Shown here: positions 9,398-19,100 of the stretch, piece by piece
Layout: each line of letters begins with the position of its first letter
Numbering within the stretch: position 1 is the stretch's first letter
From: Nocardioides sp. 503
GTDB lineage: Bacteria > Actinomycetota > Actinomycetes > Propionibacteriales > Nocardioidaceae
NCBI RefSeq assembly: GCF_004522095.1
Contig: NZ_SPUI01000006.1
Coordinates: 1 to 64,000, forward strand
DNA: 64,000 bases
Reading direction: 5' to 3'
Position numbers and translations under genes: made by a program
Notes under the pieces: generated by a model
Databases searched by the model: none
Told to the model about the DNA's origin: nothing
Seen by the model: only the letters and a program-made list of their open reading frames with translations

Positions 9398-10192
9398 ATG
9401 CAGCAGTACCTCGACCTCCTCCAGCGGGTCCTCGACGAGGGAGTCGAGAAGGACGACCGCACCGGCACCGGCACCCGGTCGGTCTTCGGCCACCAGATGC
9501 GCTTCGACCTGGCCGCGGGCTTCCCGCTCGTCACCACCAAGAAGGTGCACACGCGCTCGGTCTTCGCCGAGCTGCTGTGGTTCCTGCGCGGCGACACGAA
9601 CGTGAAGTGGCTCCAGGACCGCGGCGTGACGATCTGGGACGAGTGGGCCGACGCCGACGGCGACCTGGGCCCCGTCTACGGCTACCAGTGGCGCTCGTGG
9701 CCGGCACCCGACGGCCACCACATCGACCAGATCGCCCAGATCGTCGAGCAGATCCGCCGCGACCCCGACTCACGCCGCCACATCGTCTCCGCGTGGAACG
9801 TCGCCGACATCCCGCAGATGGCGCTGGCGCCCTGCCACACGATGTTCCAGTTCTACGTCGCCGGCGGCAAGCTCTCCTGCCAGCTCTACCAGCGCTCCGC
9901 CGACGTCTTCCTGGGCGTGCCGTTCAACATCGCGTCGTACGCCCTGCTGACGCACATGGTCGCCCAGGTGACCGGCCTCGAGGTCGGTGACTTCGTGCAC
10001 ACCCTGGGCGACGCCCACCTCTACTCCAACCACCTCGACCAGGCGCGGCTGCAGCTCACCCGCGACCCGCGCCCGCTGCCGACGCTGCGGCTCGACCCGT
10101 CGGTCACGGCCCTGGACGCCTTCGAGCTCGAGCACCTCACCCTCGAGGGCTACGACCCGCACCCCGGCATCAAGGCGCCCATCGCCGTATGA
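9398..10192 (+). CDS. thyA: Thymidylate synthase (ThyA type)
   Basis: Converts dUMP to dTMP with methylene-tetrahydrofolate, yielding dihydrofolate. The 264 residues match E. coli ThyA length. Visible motifs are the N-terminal [17 protein letters not shown], the catalytic-cysteine segment [12 protein letters not shown], and the substrate loop [26 protein letters not shown] ends 6 nt before the ATG and no ribosome-binding site is seen, which suggests leaderless transcription. folA starts 10 bases after its stop, so dihydrofolate production and reduction are encoded together. Confidence 0.97.
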   Translation: MQQYLDLLQRVLDEGVEKDDRTGTGTRSVFGHQMRFDLAAGFPLVTTKKVHTRSVFAELLWFLRGDTNVKWLQDRGVTIWDEWADADGDLGPVYGYQWRSWPAPDGHHIDQIAQIVEQIRRDPDSRRHIVSAWNVADIPQMALAPCHTMFQFYVAGGKLSCQLYQRSADVFLGVPFNIASYALLTHMVAQVTGLEVGDFVHTLGDAHLYSNHLDQARLQLTRDPRPLPTLRLDPSVTALDAFELEHLTLEGYDPHPGIKAPIAV

Positions 10193-10202
10193 GCACCCCA
10201 CC

Positions 10203-10685
10203 ATGACGCCGGCGGGCAAGCGCGTCGTGATGGTCGCCGCCGTCGCCGACAACGGCGTCATCGGCGCCGACGGCGACATCCCGTGGCGGATCCCCGAGGA
10301 CTTCCAGCACTTCAAGCGGACCACGCTGGGCCACACCCTGGTGATGGGCCGGGCGACGTACGACTCGATCGGGCTGCCGCTCCCCGGCCGGGTCACGATC
10401 GTGCTCACCCGCGACCCGTCGTGGTCTGCCGACGGCGTGCTCGTGGCGCCCTCGCTGGCCGAGGGTCTCGCGCTGGCTGACGGTCTCGAGGGGGACGTCG
10501 CCATCGCCGGTGGCGCCCTCGTCTACGCCGAGGCGATGCCGGTGGCCGACGAGCAGGTCCTCACCCACGTCCACCTGACGCCCGACGGCGACACCTTCTA
10601 CCCCGAGCTCGACCCGCACGCCTGGGTCGAGCAGCGCCGCGACACCTTCCCCGACCGCGACGTCGTCTGGCTCGTGCGGACGTAG
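10203..10685 (+). CDS. folA: Dihydrofolate reductase
   Basis: NADPH-dependent reductase regenerating tetrahydrofolate after thymidylate synthesis. The 160 residues carry the family pattern: VAAVADNGVIGADGDIPWRIPEDFQHFK with its active-site acidic residue, VMGRATYDSIG, and IAGGALVYAEAM at the nucleotide-binding turn. The ATG at 10203 follows the thyA stop by 10 bases; the longer upstream frame is a shadow of thyA. No clear ribosome-binding site is present, so reinitiation after thyA is likely. Confidence 0.95.
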   Translation: MTPAGKRVVMVAAVADNGVIGADGDIPWRIPEDFQHFKRTTLGHTLVMGRATYDSIGLPLPGRVTIVLTRDPSWSADGVLVAPSLAEGLALADGLEGDVAIAGGALVYAEAMPVADEQVLTHVHLTPDGDTFYPELDPHAWVEQRRDTFPDRDVVWLVRT

Positions 10686-10704
10686 GCGTCAGCCGGCCGG
10701 TGAC

Positions 10705-10792
10705 GTTTCCCCAAGGTATGCACCTGAGCTGTCACTTCCCTCGGTGTACAACCCCCGGGAAGTGACGCTCCAGCTGCATACCTTGGTGAAAC
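10705..10792. repeat. 88-bp nested palindromic element, copy 1
   Basis: Outer arms GTTTCCCCAAGGTATGCA (10705-10722) and its inverted partner (10775-10792) match at 17 of 18 positions. Inside them, GTCACTTCCC (10731-10740) and GGGAAGTGAC (10757-10766) pair perfectly around a 16-nt centre. Copy 2 lies at 47920-48007 with identical length and design. This copy sits between convergent folA and the 10806 gene and could act as a bidirectional terminator, or be a MITE/REP-like element. Confidence 0.85.
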
Positions 10793-10805
10793 TGCCGGCT
10801 CCCGC

Positions 10806-11876
10806 TCACGGGATGACCCGCCGCGCGCGCAGGTCCTCGAAGATGTCGAGAAACATCTGCTCGGTCCGCACGTACCGGTGGAAGCCGAGGCGGCGGGCCT
10901 TCGAGCCGTCGGCGAAGACGTCGTAGTCCCAGGAGAGGACGAAGTCGGCGAAGGGCCACGCGGAGACGTCCGAGTACGGCGTCGGGGCCAGTCCGTGCTC
11001 GCGGACGAGCCGGTCCCAGGTCCCCTCCTTGTCCGCCATGGCCACCTCCAGGGAGAGGGGCAGCGGGGGAGCGGTCTCCAGGTCGAACCAGTCGGCGAGC
11101 CGGGGCCACAGGTCGTCCCACCGGAAGAGGTCGCCGTTGGTGATGTTGAACGCCTGGTTGGCGCAGGCAGGCGTCGTGGCCGCCCACACCGTGGCCTCGG
11201 CCAGGAGTCCGGCGTCGGTCATCTCCAGGATGCTGGTCCAGGCACCCGGCTTGCCGGGGAAGCGCAGCGGGACCCCGTGCGCCTTCGAGATCGTCGCCAG
11301 CACCGCGATCGAGACCGCCAGGTTCATCGGGTTGCCCAGGGCGCCCCCGCACACCACCGACGGTCGCAGCGCCGACCAGGTCCACCGGCTTCCGCGCTGC
11401 TTCTCCTCGAGGTAGGCCTGCTGGTCGACGTTGAACTCCGGCGGCAGGTGCGGCGGGTCGTCCTCCCGTGCCGGTGTCCTGAAGGGGCCGAGGTGGGCGC
11501 CGTAGACCTTGTAGCCCTGCATCAGGCTGACGTGGGCCAGGTCGGGTGCTGCCTGGGTGACGACGTCGACGACGTGCGTCAGCATCGCGAGGTTGGGCTC
11601 GACGAGCTCGGCCCACGTGGGTCGATCCTGGTACGCCGCGTAGAAGACGTGGGTGACCTCGCTCAGCCGCCCCACCGTGGCCGTCACGTCCTCACGGTCG
11701 AGCAGGTCCACCTGGACGTGGCGCACGCGGTCCTCGTCGACGCCGCCGCGACGCGAGAGCCCGATGACCTCCCAGTCGCCGAGCTCGACGAGGTGGCTCA
11801 CCAGGCTGGTGCCGATGACGCCGCGGGCGCCGACGACGAGGGCGACCTTGCGGGGGAGTGGGGGCTGCTGGCTCAT
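10806..11876 (-). CDS. PRISE-like SDR (NAD(P)-dependent reductase/epimerase family)
   Basis: A 356-residue extended short-chain dehydrogenase/reductase. The Rossmann motif is VALVVGARGVIGTSL near the N-terminus. The long FYAAYQDRPTWAELVEPN segment, LMQGYKVYGAH (the Tyr/Lys part) and the Trp-rich C-terminus resemble the progesterone 5-beta-reductase/iridoid-synthase-like (PRISE) group, which reduces enones. I start at the ATG at 11876, which has AAGGAAG upstream and opens directly on the fold; the 15 extra upstream residues read through the operator region. Divergent from the HTH gene at 11973. Substrate unknown. Confidence 0.85.
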   Translation of the reverse strand: MSQQPPLPRKVALVVGARGVIGTSLVSHLVELGDWEVIGLSRRGGVDEDRVRHVQVDLLDREDVTATVGRLSEVTHVFYAAYQDRPTWAELVEPNLAMLTHVVDVVTQAAPDLAHVSLMQGYKVYGAHLGPFRTPAREDDPPHLPPEFNVDQQAYLEEKQRGSRWTWSALRPSVVCGGALGNPMNLAVSIAVLATISKAHGVPLRFPGKPGAWTSILEMTDAGLLAEATVWAATTPACANQAFNITNGDLFRWDDLWPRLADWFDLETAPPLPLSLEVAMADKEGTWDRLVREHGLAPTPYSDVSAWPFADFVLSWDYDVFADGSKARRLGFHRYVRTEQMFLDIFEDLRARRVIP

Positions 11877-11900
11877 GGATGACTTCCTTCGCATTGGGGT

Positions 11901-11916
11901 ATCGCGATATTGCGAT
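11901..11916. promoter_or_regulatory. Candidate operator 1 for the HTH regulator
   Basis: ATCGCGATATTGCGAT is an imperfect palindrome (14 of 16 positions; arms ATCGC / GCGAT) located 25 bases upstream of the reductase start, in the divergent gap. It is a natural binding site for the dimeric HTH protein encoded next door. Confidence 0.5.
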
Positions 11917-11934
11917 GACAAGAGTCAAGCACAG

Positions 11935-11954
11935 AGATCGCAGATTCACGATCT
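11935..11954. promoter_or_regulatory. Candidate operator 2 for the HTH regulator
   Basis: AGATCG and CGATCT form perfect 6-bp inverted arms around an 8-bp spacer, just upstream of the TAGCAT hexamer of the regulator. It shares the ATCG half with operator 1. Confidence 0.45.
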
Positions 11955-11972
11955 GGCGCGTAGCATGGGGGC

Positions 11973-12305
11973 GTGCCCACTCCCCGCGCCGCCGACGTCG
12001 AGGCCCCGCTCGACCTGAGCGCGATCTTCAAGGCGCTCTCGAACCCGATGCGCGCCCAGATCCTCGACTGGCTCAAGGACCCCGCCAGCTTCCCCCCGCA
12101 GCTCGAGCCGGCCGAGGAGGTCGGGGTGTGCCTCAAGCACATCCAGGCACGGGCGGGCGTGTCCCAGTCCACCGCGTCTCAGTACCTCGCGGTCCTCCAG
12201 GACGCCGGGCTCGTCGTCAGCCGTCGGATCGGCCCGTGGACGCACTTCGCACGCAACGAGCCCGTGATCCGACGGTTCGCCGAGCAGGTGCGCACGTCGC
12301 TGTAG
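11973..12305 (+). CDS. ArsR-like winged-helix regulator
   Basis: A 110-residue single-domain DNA-binding protein. The sequence DLSAIFKALSNPMRAQILDWL and the recognition segment ARAGVSQSTASQYLAVLQDAGLV are typical of ArsR-family winged helices. There is no CxC-type metal site; a single Cys is present (EVGVCLKHI). The GTG start lies 6 nt after TAGCAT, so the transcript may be leaderless. It probably controls the divergent reductase and itself through the palindromes between them; ligand unknown. Confidence 0.85.
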   Translation: MPTPRAADVEAPLDLSAIFKALSNPMRAQILDWLKDPASFPPQLEPAEEVGVCLKHIQARAGVSQSTASQYLAVLQDAGLVVSRRIGPWTHFARNEPVIRRFAEQVRTSL

Positions 12306-12327
12306 CGGTACGACCGGCGTCGGCTGA

Positions 12328-12418
12328 GGGGTTTCGAGACGGTTGCTGCGCAACCTCCTCAACCCCCGGAGCCACCCGGGGGTTGAGGAAGGCGCGCTAG
12401 CGCCTGTCTCGAAACCCC
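12328..12418. repeat. SMALL-REP doublet (two inverted copies)
   Basis: Two arms of the dispersed repeat face each other: 12328-12365 (TTTCGAGACGGTTGCTGCGC...) and 12378-12417 (GGTTGAGGAAGGCGCGCTAG...CTCGAAACCCC). Each arm is itself palindromic in the middle, and the outer TTTCGAGAC / GTCTCGAAA and TCCTCAACC / GGTTGAGGA blocks pair with each other. It fills the gap between the HTH gene and the LLM oxidoreductase. Confidence 0.85.
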
Positions 12419-12457
12419 TGCCCTCGCGACGACCCTGCCGCCTGGCACAGTGGCCCC

Positions 12458-13387
12458 ATGGAACTTCGGGTGTTCACCGAGCCCCAGCAGGGGGCCACGT
12501 ACGACGACCTGCTCGCGGTGGCGCGGGAGGCCGAGTCGCTCGGCTTCGGCGCGTTCTTCCGCTCCGACCACTACCTCGCCATGGGCGGCGACGGGCTGCC
12601 CGGGCCGAGCGACGCGTGGGTCACGCTCGCCGGCCTGGCGCGCGACACCAGCACCATCCGGCTCGGCACGATGATGACCAGCGCGACCTTCCGGCACCCG
12701 GGGCCGCTGGCGATCAGCGTCGCGAACGTCGACCAGATGAGCGGGGGTCGGGTCGAGCTCGGTATCGGGGCGGGGTGGTTCGAGGCCGAGCACGACAAGT
12801 ACGGCATCCCGTTCCCCGCCACGGGGGAGCGCTTCGACCGCTTCGAGGAGCAGCTCGCGATCATCACCGGGCTCTGGGCCACGCCGGCCGACGGCAGCGG
12901 GTCCTTCAGCCACGACGGGCGCTACTACCAGGTCACGGACTCCCCGGGCCTGCCCAAGCCCACCCAGGCCAAGCCCCCGGTGCTGATCGGCGGGGTCGGC
13001 AAGAAGCGGACCCCGGCCCTGGCGGCGGCGTACGCCGACGAGTTCAACCTGCCGTTCGTCGACGAGGAGACCACCAAGGCGCAGTTCGCACGGGTCCGGG
13101 CGGCCTGCGAGAGCGCCGGCCGCGCCCCCGAGGACCTCGTCTACTCCAACGCGCTCGTGCTGTGCGTCGGTGCCGACGAGGCCGAGCTGGAGCGCCGCGC
13201 CGCGGCGATCGGCCGCGAGCTGGGCGAGCTGCGCGAGAACGGCCTGGCCGGCACGCCCGAGGAGGTCGTCGACAAGATCGGCCGGTTCGCCGCGCTGGGC
13301 AGCGAGCGGCTCTACCTCCAGGTGCTCGACCTGGCCGACCTCGACCACCTCCGCCTCGTGGCGGCTGACGTCATGCCGCGCGTGTGA
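12458..13387 (+). CDS. LLM-class (probably F420-dependent) oxidoreductase
   Basis: A 309-residue TIM-barrel protein of the luciferase-like monooxygenase family. Diagnostic segments: FGAFFRSDHYLAM near the N-terminus, IRLGTMMTSATFRHPGPLA, and GRVELGIGAGWFEAEHDKYG. The bacterial subgroup with this pattern in actinobacteria usually uses F420, but cofactor and substrate cannot be fixed from sequence alone. Start: CACAGT ends 6 nt before the ATG. It lies between the repeat doublet and dapA without obvious operon partners. Confidence 0.9.
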   Translation: MELRVFTEPQQGATYDDLLAVAREAESLGFGAFFRSDHYLAMGGDGLPGPSDAWVTLAGLARDTSTIRLGTMMTSATFRHPGPLAISVANVDQMSGGRVELGIGAGWFEAEHDKYGIPFPATGERFDRFEEQLAIITGLWATPADGSGSFSHDGRYYQVTDSPGLPKPTQAKPPVLIGGVGKKRTPALAAAYADEFNLPFVDEETTKAQFARVRAACESAGRAPEDLVYSNALVLCVGADEAELERRAAAIGRELGELRENGLAGTPEEVVDKIGRFAALGSERLYLQVLDLADLDHLRLVAADVMPRV

Positions 13388-13404
13388 CCGATATCCTCGG
13401 ACCC

Positions 13405-14310
13405 ATGACCACCACGCCTGCCGCCTCGCGGCCGCCGTTCGGCCGGGTCCTCACGGCGATGGCCACGGCCTTCCACGACGACGGCTCCGTCGACCTCGAC
13501 GGCACCGCCCGGATCGCCACCCACCTGGTCGACCACGGGCACGACGGCGTCGTCGTCTCCGGCACGACCGGCGAGTCGCCCACGACCTCGGTCGCCGAGG
13601 ACGGCGACGTCCTGGCCGCGGTCAAGGACGCCGTGGGCGACCGCGCGGTCGTCGTCGCCGGCGTCGGCACCAACGCCACCGCCCACTCCGTCGAGCTGGC
13701 CCAGCAGGCCGCCAAGATCGGCGCCGACGGACTGCTGCTGGTCACGCCCTACTACAACAAGCCGAGCCAGGCCGGTGTCCTGCACCACTTCCGCAGCGTC
13801 GTCGAGGCCAGCGACGTCCCGGTCATGCTCTACGACGTCCCCAGCCGCACGGGCACCACCATCGCCCTGGAGACCTACGCCGCCGCGATCGAGTGGGACA
13901 GCGTCGTGGCCGTCAAGGACGCCCACAACGACTTCGCCCGGGGGGTGCGCCTGACCCAGCTGGGCTACGCCGTCTACTCCGGCGACGACATCTCCACGCT
14001 CGGCTGGCTGGCCCACGGCGCGGTCGGCGTCGTCTCCGTGCTGGGCCACGTCGCTGGCGACCAGATCCGCCACCTGGTGGACTCCTACCTCGCCGGCGAC
14101 CACGCCGCCGCGCTCGAGGCCTACACCCGCATGCTCCCGGCGGTCGACGCGGTGATGGGCGTCCCCAACTACGGCGCCACGACCGCCAAGGCGGCGCTGC
14201 AGCTGCTCGGCGTGCTCGACAACCGCAACGTCCGGGCGCCCCTGGTGCCCCTCGACGACGACGAGGTCGCCGCGCTGCGCGAGGGCCTCGCCGCCTCCGG
14301 ACTCCTCTGA
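13405..14310 (+). CDS. dapA: 4-hydroxy-tetrahydrodipicolinate synthase
   Basis: First committed enzyme of lysine/diaminopimelate synthesis, condensing pyruvate with aspartate semialdehyde. The 301 residues contain VVSGTTGESPTTS, LLVTPYYNKPSQ (active-site Tyr) and VVAVKDAHND (Schiff-base Lys). The ATG at 13405 has TATCCT 7 nt upstream, fitting leaderless initiation better than the ATG seven codons earlier. rnj begins 16 bases after its stop; dapA-rnj is a common actinobacterial pair. Confidence 0.95.
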   Translation: MTTTPAASRPPFGRVLTAMATAFHDDGSVDLDGTARIATHLVDHGHDGVVVSGTTGESPTTSVAEDGDVLAAVKDAVGDRAVVVAGVGTNATAHSVELAQQAAKIGADGLLLVTPYYNKPSQAGVLHHFRSVVEASDVPVMLYDVPSRTGTTIALETYAAAIEWDSVVAVKDAHNDFARGVRLTQLGYAVYSGDDISTLGWLAHGAVGVVSVLGHVAGDQIRHLVDSYLAGDHAAALEAYTRMLPAVDAVMGVPNYGATTAKAALQLLGVLDNRNVRAPLVPLDDDEVAALREGLAASGLL

Positions 14311-14326
14311 CCCGACAGGACCCGCG

Positions 14327-16012
14327 TTGAGCCACCCGCACCCCGAGCTGTCCGCGCCGCCCGAGCTGGCGGAGGGCGCCTTGCGGGTGATCCCGCTCGG
14401 GGGCCTCGGCGAGGTCGGTCGCAACATGACCGTCTTCGAGTACGCCGGTCGCCTGCTGGTCGTCGACTGCGGGGTGCTGTTCCCCGAGGACCACCACCCG
14501 GGGGTCGACCTGATCCTCCCGGACTTCGCCCCGATCCGGGACCGGCTGGCCGACATCGAGGCGCTGGTGCTCACCCACGGCCACGAGGACCACATCGGCG
14601 CCACGCCGTACCTCCTGCGCGAGCGCCCCGACATCCCCCTCGTGGGCTCCGAGCTGACGCTCGCGCTGCTTGACAGCAAGCTGCGCGAGCACCGCCTGAA
14701 GGAGACCGTGCACCACCGGGTGCGCGAGGGCGACCGGATCAGCGTCGGGCCCTTCGAGCTGGAGTTCGTGGCCGTCAACCACTCGATCCCCGACGCGCTG
14801 GCCGTCGCCATCCGCACCGGCGCCGGGCTGGTGCTCCACACCGGCGACTTCAAGATGGACCAGCTGCCGCTGGACGGCCGGATCACCGACCTGCGGGCGT
14901 TCGCGCGGCTGGGGGAGGAGGGCGTCGACCTCTTCCTCACCGACTCCACCAACGCCGAGACGCCGGGCTTCACGCCGGCAGAGCGGTCGATCACGCCGGT
15001 CATCGACCAGGTGTTCCGCGACTCCGCCAGGCGCGTCGTGGTCGCGTGCTTCGCCTCCCACGTCCACCGGGTCCAGCAGGTGCTGGACGCCGCGGTCGCC
15101 CACGACCGCAAGGTCGCCTACGTCGGCCGCTCGATGGTGCGCAACATGATGATCGCCAAGGAGCTAGGCTTCCTCACCGTGCCGGCCGGCGTGCTCGTGG
15201 ACGCCAAGGAGCTGGCCACGCTGCCGCCCGAGCGGGTCGTGCTGATCTCGACCGGCTCGCAGGGCGAGCCCATGAGCGCCCTGAGCCGGATCGCCCAGCG
15301 CACCCACAGCTTCGTGCACATCGAGGAGGGCGACACCGTCCTGCTCGCCTCGAGCCTCATCCCCGGCAACGAGAACGCCGTCTACCGCGTCATCAACGGC
15401 CTGGCCCGGTGGGGCGCCCGCGTGGTCCACAAGGGCAACGCGCTCGTGCACGTCTCGGGCCACGCCAGCGCCGGTGAGCTCCTCTACTGCTACAACGTCG
15501 TCCGGCCGCGCAACGTCCTGCCGGTGCACGGCGAGATCCGGCACCTGCTGGCCAACGCCGACCTGGCCCGCCTGACCGGGGTGCCCCACGTCGTCGTCGC
15601 CGAGGACGGCGTCGTGGTCGACCTGGTCGACGGGGTCGCCTCGGTCGTCGGCAAGGTCGAGTGCGGCTACGTCTTCGTCGACGGCAGCTCGGTCGGTGAC
15701 ATCACCGAGTCGGACCTCAAGGACCGGCGGATCCTCGGCGAGGAGGGCTTCCTCTCGGTGATCGTGGTCGTCGACTCGGTCACCGGCAAGGTCTCCGGCG
15801 GCCCCGAGATCCATGCCCGCGGCAACGCCCTGGAGGGCTCCTCCTTCGAGGAGGTCAAGCAGCCGATCATCGAGGCCCTGGACCGCGCCATCGCCGAGGG
15901 CACCACCGACGCCTACCAGCTCCAGCAGACCGTCCGGCGCGTCGTGGGCCGGTGGGTCAGCAGCACCCACCGCCGCCGCCCCATGATCATCCCGGTCGTC
16001 ATCGAGGCCTGA
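14327..16012 (+). CDS. rnj: Ribonuclease J
   Basis: Metallo-beta-lactamase/beta-CASP ribonuclease with endo- and 5'-3' exonuclease activity in mRNA decay and rRNA maturation. The 561 residues include IPLGGLGEVGRNM, the metal motif LTHGHEDHIGA, VLHTGDFKMDQ, SGHASAGEL and the RNase J C-terminal domain. Initiation is at TTG 14327 with ACAGGA about 8 bases upstream; no ATG/GTG lies nearby that keeps the conserved N-terminus. Cotranscription with dapA is likely, ended by the hairpin at 16111. Confidence 0.96.
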   Translation: MSHPHPELSAPPELAEGALRVIPLGGLGEVGRNMTVFEYAGRLLVVDCGVLFPEDHHPGVDLILPDFAPIRDRLADIEALVLTHGHEDHIGATPYLLRERPDIPLVGSELTLALLDSKLREHRLKETVHHRVREGDRISVGPFELEFVAVNHSIPDALAVAIRTGAGLVLHTGDFKMDQLPLDGRITDLRAFARLGEEGVDLFLTDSTNAETPGFTPAERSITPVIDQVFRDSARRVVVACFASHVHRVQQVLDAAVAHDRKVAYVGRSMVRNMMIAKELGFLTVPAGVLVDAKELATLPPERVVLISTGSQGEPMSALSRIAQRTHSFVHIEEGDTVLLASSLIPGNENAVYRVINGLARWGARVVHKGNALVHVSGHASAGELLYCYNVVRPRNVLPVHGEIRHLLANADLARLTGVPHVVVAEDGVVVDLVDGVASVVGKVECGYVFVDGSSVGDITESDLKDRRILGEEGFLSVIVVVDSVTGKVSGGPEIHARGNALEGSSFEEVKQPIIEALDRAIAEGTTDAYQLQQTVRRVVGRWVSSTHRRRPMIIPVVIEA

Positions 16013-16022
16013 GCACGCCCGT

Positions 16023-16060
16023 GGGTTGAGGAAGGCGCGCTGGCGCCTGTCTCGAAACCC
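16023..16060. repeat. SMALL-REP copy
   Basis: A well-preserved single arm of the dispersed repeat: GGTTGAGGAAGGCGCGCTGG through GTCTCGAAACCC. It lies just after the rnj stop codon and before the bidirectional terminator. Confidence 0.85.
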
Positions 16061-16110
16061 GGTGAGTGGGGCAAGCGGGTCTGAGGCGGGACTTCAGGGC
16101 CACACGCGAC

Positions 16111-16142
16111 GAGGCCCCGCCGGTGTCCCGGCGGGGCCTCGC
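16111..16142. terminator. Bidirectional hairpin between rnj and the metalloprotease
   Basis: Perfect 14-bp stem CGAGGCCCCGCCGG / CCGGCGGGGCCTCG with a TGTC loop, placed between two convergent genes; it can end both transcripts. Confidence 0.88.
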
Positions 16143-16168
16143 TGCTGGTGCGGTGGTGCGGTGGTGCG

Positions 16169-19100
16169 TTAGCGGCGGCGGACCCGCACGGTGACGGTGT
16201 CCTTGGCCGGCATCAGCGTGTCGGTGCCGTTGAAGCGCACCGTGAGGCGGTGCCGTCCGGGCCGCAGGCCGCGGACGCTGATCACGCCGACGCCCTTGCG
16301 GACCACGCCCTTGCCCACGAACTTGCTGCCCTTGAACAGCCGCACGGTGACGGTGGGCTTGGCCGAGGAGCCGATCGCCTTGACGCGTACGACGACCTTG
16401 CCGGGGTTGCGCGCCTTGGCGTTGAGCGCCGTCTTGTTCTTGCAGCTGACGACCTTGACGTTGTCGACGTACCAGCCGTCGAGCCCGCCACAGCCGTCAC
16501 GGCCCATGTCGAACCGGATCCGGACCGGCTGGCCCGGCTTGGCGCCGGTCTTCTTCAGGTCGACGATCGAGGTGCCCCACGAGCCGTGGTTCTCTCCACC
16601 GTCGGTGCCGGTGAACCCCGGCTGACCCTTGAGCGGGCTGGTGTTGTCGGCGGTCGCGTCCAGGGTGGCCCCCGGGGCGTTGAACGCGTAGGCGGAGGCC
16701 GGGATGACCTTGAACGCCCCGCCGGCCACGCTGATCTTCACGTTGCCGCCGTCGAAGCCGTACTCGGTGGCGACGTAGTGCTCGAAGGACATCCGAGCCG
16801 CGGCGCCCGTCGGCATCTTGAAGGCCGGGCTGGTGATCGCGTTGCTGCTCGAGACGTCACCCTCGCCGCCGGAGCAGTCACCGACGCCGTCCGGGTCGGG
16901 CCCGAACGCCACCTTGGAGCCGTGGCCGCCGGGAGCGGAGGCGACGGACTCCCACGGGATGCCGTTGCCGCCCTCGAACGCGACCTGCTCGGTCTGCGTC
17001 CAGCCGGCCAGGCCGTCCTCGAAGTTCTCCGTGAAGGCGGTCTTCGACACGAAGTTGCTGCCGCAGGTCGCGGGAGCGTTCTTGGCCAGCATCGGCTTGA
17101 ACTGGCACTGCTGCGTCGGGTCGCGCGTGAGCTCGACCGCGTCGCTGACCAGACCGACCGACAGGCAGTCGGCGCTCGTGATCGGAACCGCCGGCACCGG
17201 GATGGCGTCGGGCTCCACCGTGAGCTGGTTGATCGGCTGACCGACCAGGTCGGTGCAGGACGAGGCCAGGCTCTCGGAGAGGTCCGTGAAGTCGGCCACC
17301 GGGAACAGGTACTGGCTCTGTGCCCGCCAGTAGATGGCCGCCGCCTTGTCCCGGCCGATGCCGGGCACGGTGACGCCGTTGTAGGTGCCGCCGTCGACCA
17401 TCAGGGCGAAGGAGTGGTTGACCACGCCGGAGTTGCTGTGGACACCCCCGTGGTCCTCCTCCGAGCACTTGTACTCGGCGTCGGACACCTTGCCCGGGTC
17501 GCCGTAGCAGGTGGGGTTCCACATGTCGCGGATCGCGCCGCCGAAGGCCGGGTCGGCCTCGCCGGACAGCCAGCGGTAGGAGTCGTCCTTGTCGGTCTCG
17601 TCGATGTCCTTGATCGTGACGTTGACCGTGCCGGTGGCGCCCTTGATCTTGGCGCCGTCGGCCTGACCGATCATCACGCCGTAGATGTCGGCCTGACCGG
17701 AGGGGGAGAAGGGCGGCTCACCGGCGGCGTTGTTGCCGATGATGATGCCCGTGGCCCCGGCGGCCTCGGCCGCGGCGGCCTTGGCGCCGAAGGTGCAGGT
17801 GCCGCGGTCGACGTAGACGAACTTGCCGCTGATCGCACCGGCGTTGGTGAACGGTGCGCAGCCGTCGAGCGGGGCGCCGACGACGACGTCGGAGGTGACG
17901 CCCGCCTTGTCGAAGACCGGACCGAACGCCGCCGGGGCGGCGTCACAGGCACCCGCGATGGGCGCGGGGCTGTTGATGGTCAGGCCGACCGCACCGCGCG
18001 TGTACTTGGAGCACACGGTCGGGTCGTCGGAGCGAGGGCCGTCGGGCGTCTCGTTGTAGCGGTCGTTGAGCGAGTCGACGTTCTCGCCCCAGATGTCGGA
18101 GAACGCCTCGTTCATGGCGCCGGCCTGCCACTGGTAGACCAGCCCGGAGGTGTACTCGGTGTAGGCGTGGCCCCACTCGTGCGCGACGGTGTCGTCGGAG
18201 CTGACGCCGGAGCAGTAGTTGGTCGTGGAGCCGTTCCAGTTGGCGTTGGGGCAGTTGATCGACGGCTCGTTGTTGACCGTGACCATCCGCGCGCCCGCGC
18301 CGTCGTAGGAGTCGCGGCCGAAGGCGTTCTTGAAGAACCAGTAGGCCTCGCCGGTGCCCTCGACCTCGTTGAGCTGGTCGGTGTCCAGGGTGCCCGGGAG
18401 CGGGTCACCCTCCTTGAACTTGAGGGTGTAGACGGTCTCGTCGTCGGTCTCGTCGTCCGGCGTGCCGTTGTCGTCGACCGACGCCTCGTAGAGCCGGCGG
18501 TCGAGGGCGTGGGCCATCATCGAGTAGCGGTTGACGGTCTTGCCGGTGGCGGCGTCGAGGAAGACCATGTCGCGCACGGTCGTGCCGTTCGTGACCTCGA
18601 CGACGTAGCTGAGGACGGCCTCGCCGGCGGTGCCGCGGGTCGAGCCCATGCGGTAGACCATGAGCTTGGTGCTCTTGGCCTTCAGCCCGCCCCGGGCGGC
18701 GCGGGAGTCACCGCGGTCGGCCGGCTTGGCGCGCACGATCGCGACCGCGCGGGACGCGGCCTCGGAGGAGGAGAGCTTGGGAGTGGTGCTCAGCGACAGA
18801 GCGGGAGCGGCGTAGCCGTTGACCGCGGTGAGGTCGCCCTGCTTGTCGACGTGGGCACGGACCTTCGCGCCGAACACCGGGACGCCTCGGTAGGTCTGGT
18901 CGTAGTCGACGGTCCAGCCGTAGGGGTCGGCGCTCACGCCGGACTGCGTGAGCTGGTCGGCGGTGGCGCCGAACGCCGCCGCGTAGTCGTCGAGGTAGGT
19001 GCGGGCCTTGGCGGCGGCACCCTTGGCGGATCCGGCGTCGACGCCGGGCAGCAGGTCCCCGGTGCCGGAGGCGCGGACGAAGCCCACCTTGCCGGTGGCG

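Noticed and set aside
10705..10792. The 88-bp element as an IS or transposon end pair
   Set aside because: No transposase reading frame lies inside or beside either copy, and the palindrome is too short; at most a MITE/REP-like unit.
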